A DNA stretch of 14,093 bases from a bacterium (GTDB taxonomy: Bacteria; Zhuqueibacterota; Zhuqueibacteria; Residuimicrobiales; Krinioviventaceae). Both the position numbers and the translations under genes were made by a program. The stretch covers positions 1 through 14,093 of the forward strand of contig JAJRST010000374.1 of the NCBI GenBank assembly GCA_024278645.1, written 5' to 3'. This document shows, piece after piece, positions 1-7,455 of this stretch. The notes beneath the pieces were generated by a model, which worked only from the letters and a program-made list of their open reading frames with translations, ran no database searches and was not told where the DNA came from. How positions within the stretch are numbered: the stretch's first letter is position 1; each line of letters starts with the position of its first letter.

Positions 1-780
1 ATGATGCCGAAAATGAACGGTTTTGAAACCTGTCGCCGGCTGAAAATGTCCGAAAAGGCCAAATACACGCCGGTCATTATGGTGACGGCGCTTAACGAAA
101 TCGAAAGCAAAATCAAAGGCATCGAGGCCGGCGCGGACGATTTCATCAGCAAGCCGTTTAACAAGCTGGAACTTTTGGCCAGGGTGAAATCCCTGCTGCG
201 CGTGAAAACATTGCATGATCAGTTGCAGGAAAAAATCCAGCAACTGGAGCGCGCCAAGGAAAGGCTTCGGGAGTTGGCGGTGACCGACGGTTTGACCGCG
301 CTCGCCAATTATCGCCATTTTAAGGATGTGCTGCAACTGGAAATCAAACGCGCCGAGCGGCATAAAAGCCTGCTTTCGCTGATCATGTTTGATATCGATT
401 TTTTTAAAAATTATAATGATACGCATGGCCATTTGGCCGGAGATAAAGTGCTGCAAAGCATCGGCGCGCTTGTCTCCAACAACATTCGGAAAATAGATTT
501 GGCGGCCCGCTATGGCGGCGAGGAGTTTGCCGTTATTCTGCCAAATACCAGTGAAGCTAATGCGCGCTTTGTCGCGGAAAAACTGCGTCGTCTTATCGAG
601 CAACATCACTTCCCGTTACAGGAATCCCAACCGAACGGCAACATTACCATCAGCGTCGGCGTGGCTTCATATCCGGCAAGCGGCAAGACATTTGAGGAAC
701 TCATCTCCTGCGCCGACAAGAGGTTGTATATGGCCAAGGCGAGAGGCAAAAATATCGTTGTGGATAAAGGGGGCTGTTAA
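1..780 (+). CDS. Response regulator with receiver and GGDEF (diguanylate cyclase) domains, 5'-truncated
   Basis: This is a PleD-like response regulator that should make cyclic di-GMP from two GTP when its receiver is phosphorylated. The window opens inside the receiver: the first residues MMPKMNG are the stretch that normally follows the phospho-acceptor Asp by one residue, so the Asp and the first half of the domain lie upstream of the window and the ATG at base 1 is not a real start. Receiver residues T29 and K51-P52 are present. A charged, probably coiled-coil linker spans about residues 68-92. The GGDEF domain fills 93-259, with a metal-binding DID at 131-133 and the active-site GGEEF at 172-176, so it looks catalytically competent. 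An inhibitory I-site RKID lies at 163-166, five residues before GGEEF, so product inhibition is expected. The histidine kinase gene begins 4 nt after the stop, which suggests a co-transcribed pair. Confidence 0.93.
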   Translation: MMPKMNGFETCRRLKMSEKAKYTPVIMVTALNEIESKIKGIEAGADDFISKPFNKLELLARVKSLLRVKTLHDQLQEKIQQLERAKERLRELAVTDGLTALANYRHFKDVLQLEIKRAERHKSLLSLIMFDIDFFKNYNDTHGHLAGDKVLQSIGALVSNNIRKIDLAARYGGEEFAVILPNTSEANARFVAEKLRRLIEQHHFPLQESQPNGNITISVGVASYPASGKTFEELISCADKRLYMAKARGKNIVVDKGGC

Positions 781-783
781 AAT

Positions 784-2283
784 ATGGCAAAGTGGGTCAA
801 ACAGCAACTGGGCAGCAAGATTTTTCGTCGATTGTTTCTGGCAACGCTGATTGCGGCGGAGGCGCCCATGGTGCTTGTGGTTCTGTTGAACTGGAATGAT
901 TGGTTTCCTGCCGGACGAAGTTCTTTGTTCAATGTGTCGCATGCGCTTATCTTCATTTTTTTGGCCGCCGCCGTCGCCGGCACCATCGCTTTTTTTATTT
1001 CCCGCTTTATTGCAACGCCTATCTCCGAGTTTGAAAAAAGCGCCACTAAAATTGCGCGCGGCGATTTTTCTCACGAGATTAAAGTGCAAAGCGATGACGA
1101 GGTGGGAAGACTGGCGCGACTGTTCAATTACATGACTCTTGAGCTGCGTCGCCTGGACCGCATGAACCTGTCTAAAATCATCGAAGAGAAGCGCAAGTTT
1201 GAAACAATCATCAAGAACATCGCCGACGGCGTCATTGTCACCGATCCGAAACTCAACATTTCTGTTCTCAATGACGCTATTCGAAATTGGTATAATATAC
1301 AGGATATGAACATAAGCTCGCAGTCGTTGGAGAGCGTCATCGACGAGCCCAAGCTCATCCAGTTAATTGAGGAGGCGACAAAACGCAGAAAGACGGCTCT
1401 GCCGGGCGTGGAGATCGCCGTAAAGCCGGAAGGAGAGTGGAAGACGCGCATCCTGCAGGGCCGAGCGGCGCGCGTTTTGCAGGATGATGGCGTGCTCATC
1501 GGCGTTGTCACCATTTTGCGCGACGTCACCCAGCAAAAAGAGATCGATAGAATGAAGACCGAACTCGTCTCCATGGTGGCGCACGAGCTGCGTTCGCCGC
1601 TGACCAGCATCTCCGGTTTCAGCGAGCTGCTGCTGGATGACGATTTGACGCGCGAGCAGGCGGAAGAATATGCCCGCATCATCCTGACGGAAGCGTCGCG
1701 ATTGAGCGAGCTCATCAACAAGTTTTTGGATATTTCGAGAATCGAATCCGGCCGCATTCAACCGAAAAAGGGCGAGGTCGATCTCAATGAAACAATCCAG
1801 ATGGTTGTGGGCAACAATTCCTATATCGCCACGCAGAAAAAGATAAGCGTCGAGGTCCACGAAGCGCCCAAAGCGGCCAAAGTATACGCCGACGGCGGTA
1901 TGATGGAGCAGGTGTTCCTGAATTTATTCTCAAATGCGATAAAGTATAGCCCGGAAAATACGAGAATCGATATTGTCGTCAAAAACTCTCAGCAGAATGT
2001 CGTCGTCGAGGTGCATGACCAGGGCTACGGCATTCCGCGCGAGGCGATTCCAAATATTTTTGACAAATTTTATCGTGTGACCGATGATGAAAATGTGAGG
2101 GAGACAACAGGATCGGGGTTAGGATTATCGTTGGTTAAACAGATCATCGATATGCATGGAGGCCATCTGGAAGTGGATAGTGAAGTGGGCAAGGGCTCTG
2201 TTTTTAGCGTCATCCTGCCGCAATTGCACAGCAAACGCATTGGAAGTTATGTCGCCGAGGATTCCGAGGACATCATACACTGA
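784..2283 (+). CDS. Membrane sensor histidine kinase (HAMP-PAS-HisKA-HATPase)
   Basis: This 499-residue protein is a two-component sensor kinase of the inner membrane. Two hydrophobic segments (about 17-36 and 52-73) flank a loop of only some 15 residues, so no sizeable periplasmic sensor domain exists. A HAMP linker follows (about 73-125), then a PAS-like domain (about 137-248) ending in a typical ILRDVTQQKEIDRMK junction. The phospho-acceptor His267 sits in the H-box VAHELRSPLTSISGF. The ATPase domain shows an N-box (N380 to N384), G1 box DQGYGIP (412-418) and G2 box GSGLGLSL (443-450). All catalytic boxes are intact. Sensing is likely by the membrane or PAS part. The gene has a purine-rich AAAGGGGG sequence just upstream, inside the end of the diguanylate cyclase gene, and lies between two receiver-domain genes that are its likely partners. 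The signal is unknown. Confidence 0.95.
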   Translation: MAKWVKQQLGSKIFRRLFLATLIAAEAPMVLVVLLNWNDWFPAGRSSLFNVSHALIFIFLAAAVAGTIAFFISRFIATPISEFEKSATKIARGDFSHEIKVQSDDEVGRLARLFNYMTLELRRLDRMNLSKIIEEKRKFETIIKNIADGVIVTDPKLNISVLNDAIRNWYNIQDMNISSQSLESVIDEPKLIQLIEEATKRRKTALPGVEIAVKPEGEWKTRILQGRAARVLQDDGVLIGVVTILRDVTQQKEIDRMKTELVSMVAHELRSPLTSISGFSELLLDDDLTREQAEEYARIILTEASRLSELINKFLDISRIESGRIQPKKGEVDLNETIQMVVGNNSYIATQKKISVEVHEAPKAAKVYADGGMMEQVFLNLFSNAIKYSPENTRIDIVVKNSQQNVVVEVHDQGYGIPREAIPNIFDKFYRVTDDENVRETTGSGLGLSLVKQIIDMHGGHLEVDSEVGKGSVFSVILPQLHSKRIGSYVAEDSEDIIH

Positions 2284-2343
2284 TCCGGCGGCGAGGATGA
2301 AGCTGTAGAGTTAATTGGATGTATCGATTATAAAGGTGCTGAT

Positions 2344-2952
2344 ATGCGTATGGGGACTGTTCTCCAAATCGATGATGTGAAAGAGTTTTTGGATTTAGGG
2401 GAAAAGGTGTTCAATGAGGCCGGGGTTAATTATATTTCCGCGGAATCCTCCCGGGAAGGGCTGCTCAAAGTCCTGAACAATAAACCCGATCTCATCATTC
2501 TCGATTATGACCTCGCCGAACAGACCGGCCTGGAATTCATGAAAGAATTAAATACCGACGAGCGCTACGAAAATGTAAAAAACACGCCGACGATTATCCT
2601 GACCGGCTATGCCGATCTTGGCGACCAGTTGGAAGAATATTACGCGCTTGGATTGCGGGCGGTGCTAAAAAAGCCCTTTGGATTTCATGAGTTGGTCGAC
2701 GTCGTCGGCAACATCATTCGATTGGAACAAGCCGCCAACATTTTCTCTACCTTGCGCACGCAAACGGTGTCCACTTCGCGCCTGAAGGAGGACGCGGAAT
2801 GGCGTGAAGAGTTGAAAATGGCGGCGGAGACCATTGCCGGGCTGTCGCGTGAAATTTATTATACGCCTGTGCAACAAATGGGAGAAAAAACAAGAATGGA
2901 CGCTTACGCCATTTACAACAGCAGCCAGCGGTTGCTCAAGCTCCTCAAATAA
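2344..2952 (+). CDS. Receiver-domain protein with unrecognised helical C-terminal tail
   Basis: This 202-residue protein has an N-terminal CheY-like receiver domain (about 4-127) with the acidic pair D10-D11, phospho-acceptor D54 in LIILDYDL, T87 in ILTGYA and K110-P111. The receiver set is complete, so phosphorylation by the upstream kinase is plausible. Residues 128-202 are charged and probably helical, with no DNA-binding, GGDEF or other output motif that I recognise. It could be a dimerisation or partner-binding tail. The start at 2344 is supported by AAAGGTG at 2332-2338, 5 nt upstream; ATG 2350 is a possible alternative but has worse spacing. A 60-nt gap separates it from the kinase gene. 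It converges with the aminopeptidase gene, with only 24 nt between the two stop codons and no visible terminator hairpin there. Confidence 0.9.
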   Translation: MRMGTVLQIDDVKEFLDLGEKVFNEAGVNYISAESSREGLLKVLNNKPDLIILDYDLAEQTGLEFMKELNTDERYENVKNTPTIILTGYADLGDQLEEYYALGLRAVLKKPFGFHELVDVVGNIIRLEQAANIFSTLRTQTVSTSRLKEDAEWREELKMAAETIAGLSREIYYTPVQQMGEKTRMDAYAIYNSSQRLLKLLK

Positions 2953-2976
2953 CCCCTCGCTCAAATGCTTGCCTCT

Positions 2977-3930
2977 TTAATCCAGCAGCAGTTTCCCGTT
3001 TCGCAATATTTGTCGCCCATTTATTTCCACGCTCGCCTTGTAAACGACGGCATCCAGGTGAACAGGGACGGCGTTCGAACCGCCAAAGGAGACATTGTTG
3101 CCTAACGCGATATGGATTGTCCCCATCACCTTTTCATCTTCGAGCGCATAGCCTGAAATCTGGGCGGCGTCATTGGCGCCAATGCCGAACTCCGCCACCA
3201 AGCGGCTGTCCGGGCCGAACTTTGCCAAATACTGGCTTAATTTACGCGCCATGGGACCGCCGCTGATGCGTTGCGCCCGGCCATCTTTGATGGTGATGTT
3301 GATTTGATCCTCGCCGTTCGGATTCACGCCCATGCCGCTGTCGACGACCAGTACACCCTGGCACAAACCGTCATCCGGCGATATGCTCGCCTCGCCCGCC
3401 GGCAGGTTTGAAAACGCGCCCGGCGTCGTAATGGCGCCGGTGTCCGCGTAGCCTTTTCGTTTTTTTATCGGGATGATCAAGTCGGTGCCGTTGGGCGCCG
3501 TCACTTTCGCTTCCTTGGCCATTGTCAGGATGTCGGCTATTTTTTTACTGCGCCTGCCGATTTTTTCAAAATGGGCGTCGGCGATGCGGCAAAAGGTGTT
3601 CATGGTGATGTTGGGCATGCTGGCAATACGCACGCCGGCGCGGCTGGCGTGCCGACGGGCGTCCGTGTGCGAAATGGAGGGAGAGGTGACGGCGAGGATG
3701 ACGTTCATCTCTTTCATCATTTTTGCCACGGCCCGGTTGATCTGTACGGCGGGGGCGAGATAAGAAAATTGCAATAAAAAAGTCGATTTTGTTTTTTTTG
3801 AACTGGCCTGAAAAAGATGCGAGGCGATGTCCAACAAAGGTTCACTCGCCAGAATCAGGACCGACTCTTCTTTTTTAATGTCCAAACATTTGTTGACCAC
3901 CGTGTGGGCGGCTTTTTCTTGTTTTGTCAT
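2977..3930 (-). CDS. M29-like metallo-aminopeptidase (AmpS/AmpT family), short form
   Basis: The protein (317 residues) resembles thermophilic M29 aminopeptidases (COG2309), which use a two-metal centre to remove N-terminal residues from peptides. Candidate metal ligands fit the family pattern: E180 in LPAGEAS, E247 in LVAEFGIGAN, H273 in GTIHIALGNN, and H291 with D293 in VPVHLDAVV. The C-terminal half is the better conserved part; the N-terminal domain is shorter than in canonical members of about 410 residues. No signal peptide is visible, so it should act in the cytoplasm. The start at 3930 has a strong GGAGGGG sequence about 6-8 nt upstream on the minus strand. It is the last gene of a minus-strand operon behind an oligopeptide transporter and a PqqD-like gene (49-nt gap), which fits a role in degrading imported peptides. 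Substrate specificity cannot be read from the sequence; some COG2309 relatives have other hydrolase or dioxygenase labels. Confidence 0.82.
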   Translation of the reverse strand: MTKQEKAAHTVVNKCLDIKKEESVLILASEPLLDIASHLFQASSKKTKSTFLLQFSYLAPAVQINRAVAKMMKEMNVILAVTSPSISHTDARRHASRAGVRIASMPNITMNTFCRIADAHFEKIGRRSKKIADILTMAKEAKVTAPNGTDLIIPIKKRKGYADTGAITTPGAFSNLPAGEASISPDDGLCQGVLVVDSGMGVNPNGEDQINITIKDGRAQRISGGPMARKLSQYLAKFGPDSRLVAEFGIGANDAAQISGYALEDEKVMGTIHIALGNNVSFGGSNAVPVHLDAVVYKASVEINGRQILRNGKLLLD

Positions 3931-3979
3931 TATCGACCCCTCCGGTCAAGATTACATACCCAATCCGGCGACGGATCGC

Positions 3980-4342
3980 CTATTTCATCCGCGTCCCCAT
4001 TTGTGTTAAAATGATAAATTGACGTTGCGCCAACATGTTCATGAATAACCCAAGTCTCTCGTACACAGGCTCCACGCTTTCGCCATACTCGGCTTTCAAC
4101 GTCTTGCCGATTTCAAAAACCGTTTTTTTTCCGTCTATTAAATTCCAGGTTCGGCTTCCATATTCGTCCAGGTGTATCTTGTAAAAAGGGATCTTCATGC
4201 GGTGCATAACATGTTTGACGAGAAATTTATTTTTAAATTTGGGCGCCAGCATGACGACGGCGCCCTCCTCGAACTCATAGTCGACGGCGTGCGCCGGAAT
4301 CATCTCCAGTACGTTCGGAGCTTTTTGTTCTGTTTTTTTCAT
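3980..4342 (-). CDS. PqqD-like peptide-binding protein, stand-alone
   Basis: This 120-residue protein matches the PqqD/RRE fold, small winged-helix-like domains that bind peptides and, in RiPP pathways, deliver precursor peptides to enzymes. The family core is visible at about residues 58-112: SRTWNLIDGKKTVFEIGKTL followed by a helix carrying YERLGLFMNMLAQRQFI. The first 57 residues are a less conserved extension. I chose ATG 4342 rather than the longer open frame because it overlaps the transporter stop in an ATGA arrangement and has AGGA and AAGGG just upstream; the upstream extension runs inside the transporter gene and is low in plausibility. No radical SAM enzyme, precursor peptide or other RiPP gene is nearby. 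Its place between an oligopeptide transporter and an aminopeptidase suggests handling of imported peptides, which is inference. The stop is TAG. Confidence 0.8.
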   Translation of the reverse strand: MKKTEQKAPNVLEMIPAHAVDYEFEEGAVVMLAPKFKNKFLVKHVMHRMKIPFYKIHLDEYGSRTWNLIDGKKTVFEIGKTLKAEYGESVEPVYERLGLFMNMLAQRQFIILTQMGTRMK

Positions 4343-6348
4343 CCCTTGTCCTGCTGAAGCTTCTTGAGAAATGCCAGGGGAAACTTTATGAGAACATAGG
4401 CCAGAACCGCAAATACGACCAGGCCGAGCCACCAAAAACCGTCAAAATCGGGGCCAAAGCCTATCAGCTCTTTGAGGTGGATGTTTCCGACGACCAGCGC
4501 CGCCAGCAGAATGCCGGTCAACGCCTCTCCGGCGACAAGCCCGGAGGCAATCAACAATCCTGCATTCTCGACAGCCGTTTTGTCGCCGGCGTCCCGCGCG
4601 CGTTTTTCCGCCGCTTTTTCGACGATCCATTTGATGATGCCGCCGACAAATATGGCAAAAGAAGTGTTGAGCGGCAAATACATGCCGACGGAGATCAGCA
4701 TTGGCGACGGCGATTTGATCAGAATCAGCGCCACGGCGAACAGCATGCCGGCGATGACCAACGGCCACGCCATTTCACCGCCGACGATGCCTTTGGCCAT
4801 CATCGCCATCAGTCCGGCTTGCGGCGCCGGCAGGGCGTCGCTGCCAATAGTGTTGGCCTCGTGCAACAGCATGATCGGAATGACCAGGACGAACGCCGCC
4901 GCAACCACGCCGACCATTTCACCAACTTGCATACGCCAGGGCGTACCGCCCAGTATGTGACCGACTTTGAGGTCCTGCATCATATCCCCGGCCACGCCGG
5001 CGACGCAGCAGACAACCGAGGCGACGGCAAGCACCGCCGCAACGCCGGGGTCGCCCTTCATGCCGACCATAACCATTAACAATGCGGCAATGAGAAGCGT
5101 GGACAAGGTCAACCCGGAAATCGGGTTGGAGGAGCTGCCGATAATGCCGACGAGGTAGCCGGCGACAGCCGCGAAAACAAAACCCGCAATGCCCATAACG
5201 ACAGTGGCCAACAACGCGGTTCCCCAGTTATGACTGAACGTCCGGTAAAGGATGACCATTAAAAAAAGTAAAACGCCGACAGCCATGAGCGTGGCGCCCA
5301 GGGGCAAGTCTTTATCCGTCCTTTTCTTCTCGGCGCCTGCTTTGCCTGCGCTGCCAATATCCTTTATGCCGCGGGCGACGCCGGTGATAAGATTCTGCCG
5401 CATGGAATACAGTGTGTAAAAAGCGCCGACGATCATACCGCCGACGGCAATGGGTTTAATCACCGCCGCATAAGCGGTCTTGGCCACGAGCACCCAACCG
5501 TATTGCGCTGCAAAAGGCGACAATTTATCGCCCAACATGAACAATGCCAGCGACATGAGAAACAGCCAGCCGAATACGCCGCCGGAAAAGGTGATGGCCG
5601 ACAACCGAGGCCCGATGATATAGCCGACGCCTAGAAAAGCCGGCGAGGCGCTGGGGCTTTGCAACACCATGCCGCCCTTAAAGCCAAAGACGGCTTCTTT
5701 GCCGTTTGCCAAAAGCTGCGCGTTTGTGTTGTCATTGAGACGAATGATGGATTCATGAAAACTCAGGAATCCGCTCACCGAATCCTTGATCAGACGGAGT
5801 CCGTTCGGATTTTTCAATAATTCCAAAAAGGCGGCCAGGCCCAACGAGCCGAAAACGTATTTGGCGCCGGACTGTCCACCCTGGCCGGCTTTGGTGATTT
5901 CGGCGCAGGCTTTGCTTTCCGGATAGGGCAGCGTCTCATCCTCGACCAGCGTTTTGCGTAAAATGACGATGAACAGCACGCCCAGCACGCCGCCGACGAG
6001 CATGAGCATCGTGCTTTTTAAGTAATCAAATTCGGTCCATACACCGGCAAGCACAAAGGCCGGGATGGTAAAAAGAGCGCCGGCGGCCAGCGCTTCTCCA
6101 ACAGCGCCGGTGGTTCGCGCCAGGTTTTCCTCTAAAATAGTGCCCTTAAAGGGGCGCAAAAGCGCCATGGCAATGACGGCGGCCGGAAAAGTGGCGGCCA
6201 CGGTCATGCCCGCCTTGAGGCCAAGATAGACGTTGGCGGCGCCGAGAATAATCGCCATGATGACGCCAACGAACAGCGCTTTAAAGCTGAATTCTCTCAT
6301 CGATGATGTGCTTGGAACGTAAGGCGTGAACTTTTCCTTTTCCTGCAT
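4339..6348 (-). CDS. OPT-family oligopeptide transporter
   Basis: This is a 669-residue polytopic inner-membrane protein of the OPT family (bacterial TIGR00733-type), which imports short peptides, or in some members metal chelates, by secondary transport. Family landmarks are visible: YLGLKAGMTV (41-50), EENLART (73-79), LPYPESKACAE (140-150), GSSSNPISGLT (404-414) and GDMMQDLKVGHILGGTP (454-470). The length is normal for bacterial members and many hydrophobic helices run through the sequence, with a polar charged loop around 325-350. The start at 6348 has GAGGAG 8 nt upstream on the minus strand. It is the first gene of a minus-strand operon with the PqqD-like gene (4-nt overlap) and the aminopeptidase, and a plausible promoter lies at 6448-6476. 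Peptides are the likely substrate given the aminopeptidase, but the family alone does not settle it. Confidence 0.95.
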   Translation of the reverse strand: MQEKEKFTPYVPSTSSMREFSFKALFVGVIMAIILGAANVYLGLKAGMTVAATFPAAVIAMALLRPFKGTILEENLARTTGAVGEALAAGALFTIPAFVLAGVWTEFDYLKSTMLMLVGGVLGVLFIVILRKTLVEDETLPYPESKACAEITKAGQGGQSGAKYVFGSLGLAAFLELLKNPNGLRLIKDSVSGFLSFHESIIRLNDNTNAQLLANGKEAVFGFKGGMVLQSPSASPAFLGVGYIIGPRLSAITFSGGVFGWLFLMSLALFMLGDKLSPFAAQYGWVLVAKTAYAAVIKPIAVGGMIVGAFYTLYSMRQNLITGVARGIKDIGSAGKAGAEKKRTDKDLPLGATLMAVGVLLFLMVILYRTFSHNWGTALLATVVMGIAGFVFAAVAGYLVGIIGSSSNPISGLTLSTLLIAALLMVMVGMKGDPGVAAVLAVASVVCCVAGVAGDMMQDLKVGHILGGTPWRMQVGEMVGVVAAAFVLVIPIMLLHEANTIGSDALPAPQAGLMAMMAKGIVGGEMAWPLVIAGMLFAVALILIKSPSPMLISVGMYLPLNTSFAIFVGGIIKWIVEKAAEKRARDAGDKTAVENAGLLIASGLVAGEALTGILLAALVVGNIHLKELIGFGPDFDGFWWLGLVVFAVLAYVLIKFPLAFLKKLQQDKG

Positions 6349-6447
6349 TGAATAGTCTCCTCGTGAGGGTGTGGACGATTGCTTTATATCCCGTGATTAT
6401 TAAAGGCGGAAATATGACAGGTTTAGGACGCTTGAATTCATTCGAAA

Positions 6448-6476
6448 AACATAGGGAAAAATCGATTAAAGGTCAA
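6448..6476 (-). promoter_or_regulatory. Putative sigma70-type promoter of the oligopeptide transporter operon
   Basis: Read on the minus strand, a TTGACC -35 box (6476-6471) is separated by exactly 17 nt from a TATGTT -10 box (6453-6448). This would give a leader of about 90-95 nt ahead of the transporter ATG at 6348. It is a pattern match only; no other minus-strand candidate in the intergenic region looked as good to me. Confidence 0.4.
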
Positions 6477-6518
6477 GAAAAATTCAAGGCGTCGCTTTTT
6501 CTCGTTTTCACCCGATCT

Positions 6519-6576
6519 GTCCGGGTTGGAAATAATAATCCCCGGACGCCGCCTGTTCCGAGGTTTTACGGCGGCG
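6519..6576. repeat. Two adjoining GC-rich inverted repeats in the divergent intergenic region
   Basis: The first inverted repeat has arms GTCCGGG (6519-6525) and CCCGGAC (6541-6547), a perfect 7-bp stem with a 15-nt AT-rich loop. The second has arms CGCCGCC (6547-6553) and GGCGGCG (6570-6576), again a perfect 7-bp stem with a 16-nt loop. They abut at base 6547. No T-run follows either stem, so a simple intrinsic terminator is unlikely. They lie between the divergent transporter and ecfT genes, so they could be an operator, a mobile repeat remnant or a structured leader. I do not recognise a known riboswitch. Confidence 0.5.
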
Positions 6577-6594
6577 CACTGTTTACGAATTGCT

Positions 6595-6622
6595 TTGATT
6601 TTGCCGATAAATTGATTATATT
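6595..6622 (+). promoter_or_regulatory. Putative promoter of the ecfT-truA operon
   Basis: In the AT-rich stretch before ecfT, TTGATT (6595-6600) and TATATT (6617-6622) are separated by 16 nt. Transcription would begin only about 8 nt before the likely ATG at 6637, giving a nearly leaderless mRNA. That would agree with the weak ribosome binding site there. The whole region is AT-rich, so a chance match is possible; an alternative poorer pair is TTTACG (6582-6587) with CGATAA (6605-6610). Confidence 0.3.
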
Positions 6623-6636
6623 TATTGGATTTAATT

Positions 6637-7440
6637 ATGACAATGCTAAATGACATCACCCTAGGTCAGTACTACCCAAGCGACTCGTTCATCCATCGCC
6701 TGGACCCGCGAACAAAGATCGTCTCGCTGTTCTTGCTGATGAGCCGACTGCTGGTTTCTTTCGAATTTGTTGTGTTGCTTGGATTTGTTTTCGTCATACT
6801 GTTGGCGCTGATTTTTTCGCGGTTGCCTTTGGCGCTGGTGTTCAGGAATATTAGGCCATTTGTTTGGCTTTTTTTGCTTACAGTCCTTGTGCATTTGTTC
6901 TGGACGCGCGGGCACATTATTGCCAGGACGCCGATTCTCGGCCTCGCCATCACCCGGGAGGGGCTGCACCTCGGTCTCATTTACTCGTTGCGACTGGCGT
7001 TGCTGATTATCCTGGCCGCCATGTTGACGCTGTCGACGTCGCCGATCGAATTGACCGATGCCCTGGAGAAACTGCTGGCGCCATTGAAACGCCTGAAAGC
7101 GCCGACGCACGAAATTGTGATGATGCTGACGTTGTCGCTGCGATTTATTCCGACGTTGCTGGAAGAGGCGCAACGACTGAAAAACGCCCAGGCGTCCCGC
7201 GGCGCTTCTTTTGACGGCAATATCATCAGGCGTATAAAAAGCATCGTGCCGCTGATCATTCCATTGTTCATCGCCGCCTTTCGCCGCGCCGACGATTTGG
7301 CGGCGGCCATGGATTCCCGCTGCTACACCGGCGGCGACGGACGGACGAGCTTTAAATTGTTGAGATTCGGAATTGCGGATTACCTTGTGCTGGCGTCATC
7401 GGCTTTGGCGTTGTGCGCCATTATTTTCTCAAAATTTTAA
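6637..7440 (+). CDS. ecfT: Energy-coupling factor transporter transmembrane protein EcfT
   Basis: The 267-residue integral membrane protein matches EcfT, the scaffold of ECF-type vitamin and metal importers that couples two ABC ATPases to a substrate-binding S component. The N-terminus carries the family signature GQYYPSDSFIHRLDPRTK. Several hydrophobic helices follow, then the two coupling-helix motifs that contact the ATPases: ASRG (about 186-189) and the variant SRCY (about 227-230). Start codons TTG 6625, ATG 6637 and ATG 6643 are in frame. The family usually starts close to the last one; I chose 6637 because GGA at 6627-6629 is about 7 nt ahead of it. The ribosome binding site is weak at any choice. 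truA follows after 15 nt, the same order as the ecfA-ecfA-ecfT-truA cluster of Firmicutes, yet no ATPase or S-component gene is in the window. Confidence 0.92.
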   Translation: MTMLNDITLGQYYPSDSFIHRLDPRTKIVSLFLLMSRLLVSFEFVVLLGFVFVILLALIFSRLPLALVFRNIRPFVWLFLLTVLVHLFWTRGHIIARTPILGLAITREGLHLGLIYSLRLALLIILAAMLTLSTSPIELTDALEKLLAPLKRLKAPTHEIVMMLTLSLRFIPTLLEEAQRLKNAQASRGASFDGNIIRRIKSIVPLIIPLFIAAFRRADDLAAAMDSRCYTGGDGRTSFKLLRFGIADYLVLASSALALCAIIFSKF

Positions 7441-7455
7441 ATCGATTTGCCGCCC

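Noticed and set aside
1128..1757. A long minus-strand open frame opposite the histidine kinase
   Set aside because: It is serine/arginine-rich shadow translation of the kinase gene, with no ribosome site or family resemblance.
2953..2976. A bidirectional terminator between the convergent genes
   Set aside because: The 24-nt gap contains no inverted repeat or T-run.
4343..4435. A 31-residue N-terminal extension of the PqqD-like protein
   Set aside because: It lies inside the transporter coding region in another frame, and ATG 4342 has the ribosome site and the ATGA coupling.
6348..6653. A 101-codon plus-strand open frame in the divergent intergenic region
   Set aside because: Its start overlaps the transporter start, it has no recognisable family, it spans the hairpins and promoter candidates and it runs into ecfT; composition looks non-coding.
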